A stretch of DNA of 64,000 bases from Parasedimentitalea huanghaiensis (lineage in GTDB: Bacteria; Pseudomonadota; Alphaproteobacteria; Rhodobacterales; Rhodobacteraceae), in contig NZ_WQLV01000006.1 in assembly GCF_009753675.1 (NCBI RefSeq), positions 124,001-188,000 on the forward strand. The letters are read 5' to 3'. A program made the position numbers and the translations under genes. Positions 29,039-38,415 of the stretch are shown here, one piece after another; positions within the stretch are counted from its first letter, which is position 1; every line of letters begins with the position of its first letter. The notes under the pieces were generated by a model that searched no databases, had not been told where the DNA came from, and was given only the letters and a program-made list of their open reading frames with translations.

Positions 29039-30349
29039 ATGACACCTCTGCTTATGTTTGCAGCACTGTTTGTGCTGGTTTTTGCAGGCATTCCTGTTGC
29101 CTTCTCGCTGATCATCATTGCGGTTGGCTTTGGCTACACGGTGTTTGGTGACCTGATCTTTCTTCAGCTTTATGGGCCTTTGCTGCATACGGCGTCGAAC
29201 TTTGTACTGGCCGCCATTCCGCTGTTCATCTTTATGGGTGCTGTTCTGGAACGGTCTGGCATTGCCAAGCGCCTGTTTTTTGCCCTTCAGCTCTGGCTTG
29301 GCGGCGCGCCTGGTGGGTTGGCTCTGTCGACCATCGCCATGTGCGCCATTTTTGCCGCCGCTTCCGGTGTTGTTGGCGCGGTTGAAATCGTTGTTGGCCT
29401 GATGGCAATCCCCGCCATGATGAAGGCCAAGTATAAGAACGACCTGATTGCCGGCACTATATGCGCTGGTGGATCGCTGGGCACCATCATTCCACCCTCG
29501 GTGATCGTGGTTGTCTATGCATCGATCGCGCAGCTCTCGATCGGCCAGCTGTTTGCCGCCTCGATCCTGCCCGGCCTGCTGATGGTGCTGTTCTTTGTCG
29601 GCTATATTCTGTTCCGAAGCGTTCGAAACCCTGCAGACGCACCGCCGCTGCCACCTGAAGAACGCAGTATGCCGCTGCCCGAGAAGCTGAAGATCACCTT
29701 CACTGCACTAGTGCCGCCCCTTGCGCTGATTGGCATGGTGCTGGGATCACTTTTGATGGGGGCCGCTTCGGCAACCGAGGCTGCGGCAGTGGGCGCGGCG
29801 GGTACGCTGATACTGACCATGCTGTTTCGCGAACTGAACCTGAAACTGCTGATGGATTCGTTGGGTGTGACCCTGCGCATCACCGCTATGATCATGCTGA
29901 TCGTTGCAGGCGGTACCATGTTCACCAGCATCTTTGCAGTGACGGGCGGTGGCAATCTGGTGCGCGACACCGTGGAGACCATTGGCTATGGCAATGCCGG
30001 GATTATCACCTTCTTCCTGCTGGTGGTGTTCTTTGCGGGCTTTGTGCTTGATTGGGTTTCGATTGTTCTGATCTTTATCCCGATCTTTGCCCCCATTGTC
30101 CGCAGTGCCGGCATTGATCCGATCTGGTTTGCGATGATGGTTCTAGTGGTGATCCAAACATCCTATCTGACTCCGCCAATGGCCCCTTCAATCTTCTACT
30201 TGCGCTCGATTGCCCCTCGCAGCATGACTTACGGACAAATGTATCGTGGCGTGTTGCCCTTTGTCGGTGCGCAAATGCTGGTGTTACTTGTGATCATATT
30301 GTTCCCGGCAATTGCAACCTGGCTACCGTCAATACTTGTTGGATTATAG
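29039..30349 (+). CDS. TRAP transporter large permease (DctM type)
   Basis: 436 aa, about twelve hydrophobic segments. Subunit that moves the substrate with sodium. Typical DctM motifs: PLFIFMGAVLERSGIA near 61-76, GGSLGTIIPPSVI near 144-156, and TPPMAPSIFYLRS near 381-393. The start is 3 nt after the DctQ stop and its end is 8 nt before the dehydrogenase, so the gene is firmly inside the operon. Confidence 0.95.
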   Translation: MTPLLMFAALFVLVFAGIPVAFSLIIIAVGFGYTVFGDLIFLQLYGPLLHTASNFVLAAIPLFIFMGAVLERSGIAKRLFFALQLWLGGAPGGLALSTIAMCAIFAAASGVVGAVEIVVGLMAIPAMMKAKYKNDLIAGTICAGGSLGTIIPPSVIVVVYASIAQLSIGQLFAASILPGLLMVLFFVGYILFRSVRNPADAPPLPPEERSMPLPEKLKITFTALVPPLALIGMVLGSLLMGAASATEAAAVGAAGTLILTMLFRELNLKLLMDSLGVTLRITAMIMLIVAGGTMFTSIFAVTGGGNLVRDTVETIGYGNAGIITFFLLVVFFAGFVLDWVSIVLIFIPIFAPIVRSAGIDPIWFAMMVLVVIQTSYLTPPMAPSIFYLRSIAPRSMTYGQMYRGVLPFVGAQMLVLLVIILFPAIATWLPSILVGL

Positions 30350-30357
30350 AGGTGTCG

Positions 30358-31599
30358 ATGAAGCGGGATGATATCATTGTAGTTGGTGCCGGCATTGTCG
30401 GCACCAGCACAGCCCTAGCGTTACAGGCAAAGGGGTATTCGGTGCGTGTGCTTGACCGCAAAGGCGTGGCCGCCGAGGCCTCTCAGGGTAATGCGGGGGC
30501 GTTTGCCTTTACTGATATCATTCCGCTGGCGACGCCGGGGATTATGCGCAAGGCACCAAAGTGGCTGCTGGATCCCATGGGGCCGCTTTCGGTGCCTCTT
30601 GCCTATGCTTTGAAAATTGCGCCATGGATGCTGCGGTTCTGGCGCGCGAGTTGGCCAGATCGCTATGAAGCGGCCATTACGGCTCAGACCAGTTTAATGG
30701 GGTTTTCTCGGGATGCGCTGGAACGTCAGATCGTGGCGGTTGAAGGCCAAGGTCTGATCCGGCGTGAGGGGCAATTGCAGCTGTATGAGGGTGAAAAAGA
30801 GTTTCAGGCCAGCCTGCCGGATTGGGAGGTGCGCCGCAAGCATGGGGTTGAGTTCACCTGCCTAGAGGGGGCAGAGGCCATAGCCGAAATGCAACCCGGG
30901 CTTCATTCCCGCTTTACCCACGGGGTGTTCACCCCAGGATGGATGAGCACAACCGACCCCAAGGTATGGACCGAACATTTAGCCAAGGTGTTTTGCAACC
31001 GCGGTGGTGTGATTGATACGGCGGATGTTCAAAAGATGGAACAGCAGGGTGATCTTGTTTCTCTGCAGACCTCGGATGGGCCGATCATCGCGCAGCAGGT
31101 GGTGGTTGCCTGTGGGGCCTGGTCGCATCATCTGGCGCGTACAGTTGGAGATCACCTGCCGCTGGAAACGGAACGCGGTTATAACACGACGCTTCCAACC
31201 GGGGGTTTTGACCTGCGCACTCAGCTGACCTTTGGCGGGCACGGGTTTGTTATCACCAAGATTGGCGATGGTTTGCGGGTCGGCGGTGCGGTTGAACTGG
31301 GTGGGTTGAAGCTTCCCCCAAATTACAAGCGGTCGGAACACTTGTTGCAAAAAGCGGCGCGGTTCATTCCGGAGCTGGATACCAAGGGTGGTACTCAATG
31401 GATGGGCTTTCGCCCGTCAATGCCAGACAGCCTGCCAGTGATTGGTCGCTCACCTCGTGCCAAAGGCGTATTGTATGCGTTTGGCCACGGGCATCTTGGC
31501 CTAACCCAGTCTGCCGGGACAGCTGAATTGATCGCTGCCCTTGCCGATGGTGCCTCGCCCGAAATATCAATTGAAGCCTACGCCCCAACGCGGTTTTGA
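30358..31599 (+). CDS. FAD-dependent D-amino acid dehydrogenase, probable cis-4-hydroxy-D-proline dehydrogenase
   Basis: 413-aa DAO-family flavoprotein: GAGIVGTSTAL from residue 10 binds FAD, the C-terminal FAD loop is YAFGHGHLGLTQS near 371, and WMGFRPSMPDSLPVIGRSP near 342-360 is typical of DadA-like enzymes. It would oxidise cis-4-hydroxy-D-proline from the epimerase to pyrroline-4-hydroxy-2-carboxylate, with electrons going to the quinone pool. AGAGG lies 6 nt before ATG 30358; the GTG at 30352 has no spacing. Confidence 0.9.
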   Translation: MKRDDIIVVGAGIVGTSTALALQAKGYSVRVLDRKGVAAEASQGNAGAFAFTDIIPLATPGIMRKAPKWLLDPMGPLSVPLAYALKIAPWMLRFWRASWPDRYEAAITAQTSLMGFSRDALERQIVAVEGQGLIRREGQLQLYEGEKEFQASLPDWEVRRKHGVEFTCLEGAEAIAEMQPGLHSRFTHGVFTPGWMSTTDPKVWTEHLAKVFCNRGGVIDTADVQKMEQQGDLVSLQTSDGPIIAQQVVVACGAWSHHLARTVGDHLPLETERGYNTTLPTGGFDLRTQLTFGGHGFVITKIGDGLRVGGAVELGGLKLPPNYKRSEHLLQKAARFIPELDTKGGTQWMGFRPSMPDSLPVIGRSPRAKGVLYAFGHGHLGLTQSAGTAELIAALADGASPEISIEAYAPTRF

Positions 31600-31644
31600 G
31601 CGCATTTGCCTCGCGTTGCCATTCACTGACATAGAGGACCAGAC

Positions 31645-32670
31645 ATGCGAAGCCGTAAAACAATCCATGTGATCTCGGCCCATGCAGAGGGTGAAGTGGG
31701 GGATGTTATCGTTGGTGGTGTGATGCCGCCACCGGGGGACACCCTGTGGGAGCAACGTTCGTTCATTGCACAGGATCAGGTTCTTCGGAATTTTGTGCTG
31801 AATGAACCGCGCGGTGGGGTGTTTCGCCATGTGAACCTGCTGGTCCCGCCAAAACACCCCGATGCGGATGCCGCCTTTATCATCATGGAGCCGGAAGATA
31901 CGCCGCCGATGTCGGGGTCAAACTCTATCTGCGTGTCAACGGTGTTGCTGGATGGCGGTATCATTCCGATGCAGGAACCCGAAACACATATGACGTTAGA
32001 GGCCCCCGGCGGGCTGGTGCGTGTGCGGGCCGAGTGTCGCGATGGCAAGGCAGAGCGGATTTTTGTGCAGAACGTGGCCAGCTTTGCCGGACAGATCTCT
32101 GTGCCGCTTGACGTGCCGGGACTTGGAACCATTACGGTTGATACTGCCTATGGGGGCGATAGCTTCGTCGTGGTCGACGCCAAAGCACTGGGGTTTGATA
32201 TTGTCGAGCAGGAGGCCAAGGAGCTGGCTCGCCTAGGGGTGGTCATCACCAATGCGGCCAATGAGCAATTGGGTTTCATGCATCCTGAAAACCCCGATTG
32301 GACGCATATTTCGTTCTGCGCGTTCTGTGGGCCTTTGAGTGAGACAGCAACCGGGTTTACCGGAAAATCAGCTGTCGCGATCCAGCCGGGCAAGATTGAC
32401 CGATCCCCAACCGGCACTGCGGTTTCGGCGCGGATGGCGTTGATGGCGGCCAAGGGGCAGATGCAGGTGGGGCAGACGTTTGAGGCCACCTCGATCATCG
32501 GGTCATGCTTTACTGGCAAGATCATTGAACCCGCGCAGGTGGGGGACCGGGCCGCGATTATCCCTGAAATAAGCGGGCGCGGCTGGATCACCGGGACACA
32601 TCAGCACATGCTGGACCCCGATGACCCTTGGCCGGGTGGCTACCGGTTAAGCGATACCTGGGGCGCTTAA
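31645..32670 (+). CDS. Proline racemase-family protein with Ser/Thr active site, probable trans-3-hydroxy-L-proline dehydratase
   Basis: 341 aa. Same superfamily as the epimerase upstream, but the first catalytic Cys is replaced by Ser90 (PPMSGSNSI) and the second by Thr256 ([11 protein letters not shown]). Loss of the second Cys is known for dehydratases acting on trans-3-hydroxy-L-proline, which need only one base. The product, delta1-pyrroline-2-carboxylate, is the substrate of the reductase encoded convergently next door (4-nt overlap of the 3' ends). The double replacement is unusual enough that activity should be tested. Confidence 0.82.
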   Translation: MRSRKTIHVISAHAEGEVGDVIVGGVMPPPGDTLWEQRSFIAQDQVLRNFVLNEPRGGVFRHVNLLVPPKHPDADAAFIIMEPEDTPPMSGSNSICVSTVLLDGGIIPMQEPETHMTLEAPGGLVRVRAECRDGKAERIFVQNVASFAGQISVPLDVPGLGTITVDTAYGGDSFVVVDAKALGFDIVEQEAKELARLGVVITNAANEQLGFMHPENPDWTHISFCAFCGPLSETATGFTGKSAVAIQPGKIDRSPTGTAVSARMALMAAKGQMQVGQTFEATSIIGSCFTGKIIEPAQVGDRAAIIPEISGRGWITGTHQHMLDPDDPWPGGYRLSDTWGA

Positions 32671-33683
32671 TCCAGCATTGCCGAGAGTTCTGCGTGTAGT
32701 GCTGCCGGCATTTCGACATAGCCGCGTGCTGTATTGCGGGCGCGTGCCTCAAACCGGCGCTGCGAGGGCAACCGGGCACCTTGGTCCAGGATGTCGGCAA
32801 ACAGCCGTTCCGCGCGAGCATCATTATCCGCGACACGACCACCGCTAAAGTGGTCCGGATCAAAGGCCAAAATGATCTCGCCATGATAGGGCGCGCCGCC
32901 GGTGCCTTCGGCAAACGCCATGCTTTCCATGCTGGTCAGATCATCAATCAACGGCCCGGCCATCAGTTCGATCATGATGGACAGGGCCGAGCCTTTGTAG
33001 CCGCCAAATGTAAGCATCGCGCCGTCCAGCGCAGCTTGCGGATCTGTAGTTGGATTGCCCTCTGCGTCCACCGCCACGCCCTCGGGCAGGGGTTTCCCGG
33101 CGCGCAGGTACAGTTCGATCTCTCCACGGGCGAAGCCGCTGGTCGCAAAATCGAAGGTGAATGGCGTTTGGTTCTGCCTTGGCCAGCTGAACGCCAATGG
33201 GTTGGTACCAAGGGTCCCCCGTTTGCCCCCCGCTGGGGCAACCCAGGAATGGCTTGGGACCATGGCAAGCCCCGCAAGGCCTGCGGCTGAAAGCTGCTCC
33301 ACCTCAGGCCAAAGCGCTGAAAAATGGAAACAGCGATTGATTGCCATCGCAGCGATGCCATACGTGCGCGTTTTTTCGATGAGCAGCGGCATCCCAGCTT
33401 CCACAGCCAAGAGGGACATGCCTCCTCTAGCGTCAACCCGAACAATGGCAGAATCACTGGCTTCAACCACTGGCAAGATGTGACCGTCGATTTTACCACC
33501 CCGCATGGTCTGACAACACATCAGTAACCTGAATAGCCCGTGCGATTGGCAATCGTCTAACTGGCATGTAGATAACATTTTAGAAATCGCAGCTGCATGC
33601 ACACCACTGAACCCGGACCGTGTCAGGATAGCAGTGCTAAGCGCATACAATTCATCAAGTTCTACCTGGACCGACTCAACCAT
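32667..33683 (-). CDS. Delta1-pyrroline-2-carboxylate reductase (Ldh2/malate dehydrogenase family)
   Basis: 338 aa, NAD(P)H-dependent Ldh2/MdhY-like fold. Landmarks: [13 protein letters not shown] near 41-53 with the catalytic His, the GSGMSL-like [39 protein letters not shown] split around 154-178 binding the nucleotide, and [14 protein letters not shown] near 247. Next to a 3-hydroxyproline dehydratase it would reduce the pyrroline to L-proline. Opposite strand to the main operon, with its own promoter region containing a GGATA repeat. Confidence 0.88.
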   Translation of the reverse strand: MVESVQVELDELYALSTAILTRSGFSGVHAAAISKMLSTCQLDDCQSHGLFRLLMCCQTMRGGKIDGHILPVVEASDSAIVRVDARGGMSLLAVEAGMPLLIEKTRTYGIAAMAINRCFHFSALWPEVEQLSAAGLAGLAMVPSHSWVAPAGGKRGTLGTNPLAFSWPRQNQTPFTFDFATSGFARGEIELYLRAGKPLPEGVAVDAEGNPTTDPQAALDGAMLTFGGYKGSALSIMIELMAGPLIDDLTSMESMAFAEGTGGAPYHGEIILAFDPDHFSGGRVADNDARAERLFADILDQGARLPSQRRFEARARNTARGYVEMPAALHAELSAMLD

Positions 33684-33715
33684 TTTCTATTCTTCTTCTT
33701 GAAACCATCGCTGCT

Positions 33716-33730
33716 GGATATTGGATACAT
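33716..33730. promoter_or_regulatory. Candidate GntR operator C, ahead of the reductase
   Basis: GGATATTGGATACAT: two GGATA half-sites 7 bp apart, 33 bp upstream of the reductase start. A direct rather than inverted arrangement, so weaker than sites A, B and D. Confidence 0.35.
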
Positions 33731-33804
33731 GTTTTCACCCGGGATTCACAGTCCATTTCTTGCAAGGCCGAGACAGATTTTGGTTTAAATAACAGCGTGA
33801 AACC

Positions 33805-33817
33805 GGTAAATGTATCC
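33805..33817. promoter_or_regulatory. Candidate GntR operator B, ahead of the regulator gene
   Basis: GGTAAATGTATCC (reverse complement GGATACATTTACC), 29 bp before the GTG start of the GntR gene. Eight of ten arm positions match GGATA-N3-TATCC, which suggests autoregulation. Confidence 0.5.
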
Positions 33818-33845
33818 AAAATTCACATAGTCGAAGGAACCCAAT

Positions 33846-34526
33846 GTGGCAGGAAAACGTGCGATCCCAAGACTGAGCCTACCCGAAGTCATTGCAAATG
33901 ATCTGCGTGAACGAATTCTGTCTGGTGATCTCGCGGAAGGTGAGACAATTCGACAAGAGAATCTGGCTGAAGAGTACGAGGTCTCTCGCATGCCAATCCG
34001 CGAGGCGCTCAAGCGGCTTGACGCTGAGGGCCTTGTCAACCTGACCACAAACCGGGGGGCGACGGTAACCAAGCATTCGCTTGCCGAAATGGGGGAGATC
34101 TTTGATCTTCGCACGTTGCTCGAAGTTGACCTATTTCGACGCGCTATTCCACTGATGACAGAGAGCGACTTTGCACGCAGCACCAAGATCCTTGACCAGA
34201 TGGAAGAATCCTATGACGCTGACGATGTGAGCCGCTGGGGAGCGTTGAACTACAACTACCATTCGGCGCTGTATTCAGCAGCTGGGCGCGGGCTAACAAA
34301 TGAGTTGTTGCAACGGATCAACCTGCAGACAGATCGCTATGTCCGCATGAACCTGAGCGTTATGAAACAACGCGAACCTGCCAAAGAAGAGCACCGCAAA
34401 TTGCTGACTTTGGCGCAGCAAGGTCGAACCGAAGAGGCCTGCGCGCTGCTGGCTGATCACATCAAACGGACTAAAGAGCAATTGCTTCAGATGGTTGCCG
34501 CTAAGCGGGAAGCCGAAGACCCCTAA
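33846..34526 (+). CDS. GntR-family (FCD) transcriptional regulator of hydroxyproline genes
   Basis: 226 aa. Winged helix at about 10-75 (LPEVIANDLRERILSGDL, EYEVSRMPIREALKRL, LVNLTTNRGATV) and an all-helical FCD effector domain (LRTLLEVDLFRRAIP, NYHSALYSAAGR, EEHRKLL) with metal-binding type Asp/His positions. Starts at GTG 33846, behind GAAGGA with 6-nt spacing; an ATG two bases earlier is out of frame and short. Position between the reductase and the semialdehyde dehydrogenase makes it the likely cluster regulator. Confidence 0.92.
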   Translation: MAGKRAIPRLSLPEVIANDLRERILSGDLAEGETIRQENLAEEYEVSRMPIREALKRLDAEGLVNLTTNRGATVTKHSLAEMGEIFDLRTLLEVDLFRRAIPLMTESDFARSTKILDQMEESYDADDVSRWGALNYNYHSALYSAAGRGLTNELLQRINLQTDRYVRMNLSVMKQREPAKEEHRKLLTLAQQGRTEEACALLADHIKRTKEQLLQMVAAKREAEDP

Positions 34527-34571
34527 CAATTCAATCATTTGAGTGTGTGGCCTTGTAGTTTTTGGAATTTT

Positions 34572-34584
34572 GGATACATTATCC
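34572..34584. promoter_or_regulatory. Candidate GntR operator A, ahead of the semialdehyde dehydrogenase
   Basis: GGATACATTATCC, a perfect GGATA-N3-TATCC inverted repeat 48 bp before the start. It is the best example of the motif and defines the consensus. Confidence 0.55.
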
Positions 34585-34632
34585 ACAAATAACCAACCAC
34601 CCGCATTGCCACTGGCAGAACTCGAGGATTCC

Positions 34633-36144
34633 ATGACCTTTCAACCCCACGGAAAACATCTGATTGCAGGCGAATGGATCGCCGGAGACAGCTCGTTCGC
34701 CTCATCTCCCGCATCGGGGCCGACACATAATTTTGCCATCGGCCGCGTCGCGGATGTCGACACCGCTGTGCAGGCCGCCGAAGACGCATTCTGGAGCTTT
34801 GGCTATTCCACTCGCGAAGAGCGCGCTGCATTTCTGAACGCCATCGCCGACGAAATCGAAGCCCGTGGCGAAGCGATCACCCAGATCGGCACCCAGGAAA
34901 CTGGTCTTCCCGAGGCGCGGCTTCAGGGCGAGCGTGGCCGCACCACTGGCCAATTGCGTATGTTTGCGCAGCACATCCTGCAGGGCGACTATCTTGACCA
35001 CCGCCTTGACGCCGCACTGCCAGACCGCGCGCCCCTGCCCCGTCCTGACATGCGGATGATTCAGCGTCCAATCGGCCCGGTGGCTGTGTTTGGCGCCTCG
35101 AATTTCCCGCTGGCCTTTTCAACTGCTGGCGGTGACACCGCAGCGGCACTGGCGGCTGGCTGTCCAGTTATTGTCAAAGGTCACAGCGCCCACCCCGGCA
35201 CCGGTGAAATCATCGCCGAAGCCATCCACGCGGCGATCAAAACCTGTGGTCTGCATGCGGGCGTATTCAGCCTGATCCAGGGCGGCGACCGTCAGGTCGG
35301 TTCCTCTCTGGTCCAGCACCCGCTGATCAAGGCGGTTGGCTTTACCGGATCGCTGGCCGGTGGTCGTGCACTATTTGATCTTTGCGCCGCCCGCCCCGAG
35401 CCCATCCCGTTCTTTGGCGAGTTGGGATCGGTCAACCCGATGTTCCTGTTTGACGCTGCGATGAAAAACCGCGGAGGCGACATCGCCAAGGGCTGGGCCG
35501 GGTCATTGACCATGGGCGCAGGCCAGTTTTGCACCAACCCCGGCATCGCCGTGGTTCTGGCGGGTGAACAGGCCAATCAGTTTATTGAAACCGCCCAAGG
35601 CGCGCTGTCTGACGTGGGTTCCCAGACCATGCTGACCGATGGCATTGCATCGGCCTATCACGACGGGCAAAAACGGATCGCCGCCACCAGTGGTGTGCAG
35701 GACGTGTTGACCACCTCTTGTGATCTGCGCAACGCAACACCGTATCTGTACACCACCAGCGCCAAAACCTGGCTGGCCAACGAAACCCTGGCCGAAGAGG
35801 TGTTTGGACCGCTGGGGCTGGTTGTTGTTGCTGACAACCAAGACGAGATGCGCGACATTGCCAAGAACCTGCAGGGCCAGCTGACCTGTACCGTTCACAT
35901 GGACGATGCAGACACCGACGAAGCTGCGGCGATGATGCCGATCCTCGAACGCAAAGCTGGCCGCGTGCTGGCCAACGGTTTCCCAACCGGCGTTGAAGTC
36001 AGCGACACCATGGTGCATGGCGGGCCCTATCCGGCCTCAACAAACTTCGGTGCAACCTCGGTTGGGTCTCTGTCGATCCGCCGCTTCCTGCGCCCGGTTT
36101 GCTATCAGAACATGCCAGCAGCGCTGCTGCCTGCTGATCTTTAA
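34633..36144 (+). CDS. Alpha-ketoglutaric semialdehyde dehydrogenase
   Basis: 503-aa aldehyde dehydrogenase. The oxyanion/NAD segment is GASNFPLAFSTAGGDTA near 154-170. Catalytic Glu263 (FFGELGSVNP) and Cys300 (GAGQFCTNPG) are both present. This ALDH subgroup oxidises 2,5-dioxopentanoate to 2-oxoglutarate, the last step of hydroxyproline (and some sugar acid) breakdown. The ATG at 34633 follows GAGGA; the frame is open back to 34543 but that part contains the operator. A GC-rich hairpin follows the stop. Confidence 0.93.
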   Translation: MTFQPHGKHLIAGEWIAGDSSFASSPASGPTHNFAIGRVADVDTAVQAAEDAFWSFGYSTREERAAFLNAIADEIEARGEAITQIGTQETGLPEARLQGERGRTTGQLRMFAQHILQGDYLDHRLDAALPDRAPLPRPDMRMIQRPIGPVAVFGASNFPLAFSTAGGDTAAALAAGCPVIVKGHSAHPGTGEIIAEAIHAAIKTCGLHAGVFSLIQGGDRQVGSSLVQHPLIKAVGFTGSLAGGRALFDLCAARPEPIPFFGELGSVNPMFLFDAAMKNRGGDIAKGWAGSLTMGAGQFCTNPGIAVVLAGEQANQFIETAQGALSDVGSQTMLTDGIASAYHDGQKRIAATSGVQDVLTTSCDLRNATPYLYTTSAKTWLANETLAEEVFGPLGLVVVADNQDEMRDIAKNLQGQLTCTVHMDDADTDEAAAMMPILERKAGRVLANGFPTGVEVSDTMVHGGPYPASTNFGATSVGSLSIRRFLRPVCYQNMPAALLPADL

Positions 36145-36151
36145 CACAGCT

Positions 36152-36176
36152 TGCGGCGGATCTTGGGTCCGCCGCA
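36152..36176 (+). terminator. Terminator-like hairpin after the hydroxyproline cluster
   Basis: Nine-bp perfect stem TGCGGCGGA / TCCGCCGCA with a 7-nt loop right after the stop codon; no T-run follows. Confidence 0.5.
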
Positions 36177-36226
36177 GACCGCCATTCACACAACAGCATT
36201 CAACGGTTGCCCAGGTCGAAGTTTCT

Positions 36227-36565
36227 TCAATTGAGAACTATCCTATTCCCCCAATCTGGCGAAGTAGTTCCAGGCCGTTTGCACACGAATTGAAATTGCC
36301 TTTGTGGTGCTCGAAGCAGGAACAGGGTCAATGGGGCTGCATCTTCGAACTGGTTTAGGTGGATCAGTTGCCCAGCATCTGTCAGACGCAGAGACCGGGT
36401 CGACCGGATCAACAGGGCTGAATCCAGAATGGCTTCTAGTCTGGTCACCTGCTTTGCCACCCAAGCAGGTGACATATTTAGCTCACGCCCGGCTGCGGAA
36501 AAGCTGTCAACATCCACAACTGCCCTAAAAACCAACAGAAGGTCGGAGAGTTTCTCGCTGCCCAT
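36227..36565 (-). pseudogene. Truncated LysR-family regulator
   Basis: The first ~55 codons from ATG 36565 give an intact LysR helix-turn-helix (LLLVFRAVVDVDSFSAAG, MSPAWVAKQVTRLE, RSTRSLRLTDAG). The frame then loses similarity and stops after another ~57 codons, so the whole effector domain is missing. It is divergent from an Old Yellow Enzyme remnant, a classic regulator-target pair, and both are broken. Confidence 0.8.
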
Positions 36566-36661
36566 TATGTATCGATTTGGAAAAGATGACTGAACATTTT
36601 GACTAATTCTCGCAGTTGTCCAACCAAATATAGCTGAAAGGACAGTAACAAGGATGATCAG

Positions 36662-37340
36662 ATGTCCCACTCTCGCCTTTTTGAGGCCGCCCTGCTTGGC
36701 AAAATCGAATTACGAAACAGAACCCTAGTCGCACCAATGACACGTACCAGTGCAGAAGTACGGGTGAGGTCAGCTCATTGATGCAACCTTACTACGAAGC
36801 CTTTGGCAGGGGTGGGTTTGGAGCCATTATTACCGAAGGTGTCTATACCGACCGCCAATTTAGCCAAGGTTACCAGTATCAGCCGGGTATTACGGATGCA
36901 GCGCAGGCTGCCAGTTGGGCTGGCTTGATCGAGGGGGTACACTCCACCGGTGCGAAGATCGTCCTACAGTTGATGCACGCTGGGGCATTGTCCCAGTTTA
37001 ATCGGTTTAAGAATGAAACCGGTGCACCATCGGCAGTGCAGCCCAAGGGCACCCAGATGGAGTTTTACCGTGGTCTCGGCGCATATCCTGTAACTGTCGA
37101 AATGACACCCGCTGAAATTGAAACGGCAATTTCTGGTTTTGCTGAAGCTGCGAAACGTGCCCAGGATGCTGGCGCAGACGGGTCGAAGTGCGTGGCGCAA
37201 ATGGATATTTACTAGATCAGTTCCTGACCGACTATACCAACCGTCGAAACGACAAATACGGTCAGGACGTTTTTGGGCGAATTCGTCTGACCTGCGAAGT
37301 CATCGAACGTGTTCTCGAAGCTGTCGGAACTGAATTCCCA
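36662..37340 (+). pseudogene. Decayed Old Yellow Enzyme (NADH:flavin oxidoreductase)
   Basis: Starts well (LFEAALLGKIELRNRTLVA, then PMTRTSA), shifts frame near 36755 to TGEVSSLMQPYYEAFGRGGFG with IITEGVYTD and VLQLMHAGA, then shifts again near 37190 to GANGYLLDQFLTDYTNRR and NDKYGQDVFGRIRLTCEV. The barrel's C-terminal third is absent after about 37340. At least two frameshifts and a truncation rule out function. Confidence 0.88.
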
Positions 37341-37559
37341 AATCGGTTTCAGCAGCATTTTTGAGCGCACCAATCAGCGCAACGTCAGTCCCAAGTACAC
37401 ACAATTTGGACATCTTGGAGTGAACGGATGGGGTTTTCAAAGGACCCGGCATTCAATTCCTTAAACCAGTCGAACAAGTTTCACGTTCTTACAAATTTCT
37501 CAAAAGACAAGCGATGTCGCGTCATATCGAGATAACGGGTAATAAACACGAGGCGTGAC

Positions 37560-37965
37560 TTCTCGTCAGATGCAATTTCACTGTCAAGGTGGCGGGGATG
37601 GTGCAGCGCATGCCCAAAACGCCGTCAATCAACACTGGGCCTATCTCTTCAGTATTCAACAGGTGCTTTACGCGCAGAAGCTTTGCACTGTGACGATGAA
37701 TAAGCGCAGATAGCCAACCCATTCCAGTTGCGCTGAATGAATAGTTGCTCCGTTTTGAGAGACAGTGTCGACAGAATTTGCGAGGAGTCAGCAAGGCCGG
37801 TGGTTTCGATGACGATTTTCTCAAATGTTGGAATCTCATCTCATTCAGCACGGGTGATTACATCCAAAATTGCGGCTTTCAACTCTCCTCGGATTTGGCA
37901 GCATATGCATCCGAAGTTCAACAACACAGTGTCGGGCGCGATGGTGCCCACCAACAGGTCGCAAT
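37560..37965 (-). pseudogene. Decayed CobW/COG0523-type GTPase
   Basis: Minus-strand translation from about 37965 gives APDTVLLNFGCICCQIRGEL, which includes the CxCC metal motif of COG0523. It continues into AAILDVITRAE, an in-frame stop, and then EIPTFEKIVIETTGLADSSQ. After a frameshift and deletion, the C-terminal domain appears as LLRVKHLLNTEEIGPVLIDG. The Walker A region was not found upstream. This is one relic gene, presumably a former metallochaperone. Confidence 0.75.
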
Positions 37966-38338
37966 GCTGACCCACAGGTGGTTACTTCACTTGCTTGATC
38001 AAAAATGTCTTTCCAAACCACACTCAAGCCAGCCAGCGGCCCAAGTGGCTCCTCTATCACATGCCCTGCGTCTGCTTCAACGGCGTACACCATCGCCCGA
38101 TTGGTGGTGATCGCTGTGCAGGCGCTTTTCCACTGCTTTTTCTCCAAATAAAATAAGGCTTTAGCGGTTCTTGACCGAAACGATGGTACATCGACGTCAT
38201 GAGCCCAGTTCTGATTTCTAATGTGGGTATCTAACACAACTGCATCGTTAGCGTGCCGACGATGCCTACAAGTACGATGCTCGCCGTGTAAGAAATACTT
38301 GGTGCGCCGGCATTTATCCAGCATTAGAATTGTTGAGA

Positions 38339-38415
38339 TGGTGGGCCGTGCAGGAATCGAACCTGCGGCTTCCAAATTAGGAATTTGGCACTCTATCCGG
38401 CTGAGCTAACGGCCC
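38339..38415 (-). tRNA. tRNA-Arg (anticodon CCT)
   Basis: 77 nt on the minus strand with encoded CCA. The acceptor stem GGGCCGT/ACGGCCC is fully paired. The anticodon stem CCAAA/TTTGG encloses loop TTCCTAA, giving anticodon CCT. The T arm GCAGG-TTCGATT-CCTGC is canonical. It reads AGG codons. tRNA-Arg genes are frequent integration sites, and a stretch of broken genes lies directly next to its 3' end. Confidence 0.95.

Noticed and set aside
36145-38338. Possible insertion sequence or prophage as cause of the broken genes
   Set aside because: No transposase, integrase or terminal inverted repeats were found; only point decay and deletions are visible.
37845-38375. 176-codon minus-strand frame reading through the tRNA-Arg region
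   Set aside because: It includes tRNA sequence and an out-of-frame reading of the CobW relic.
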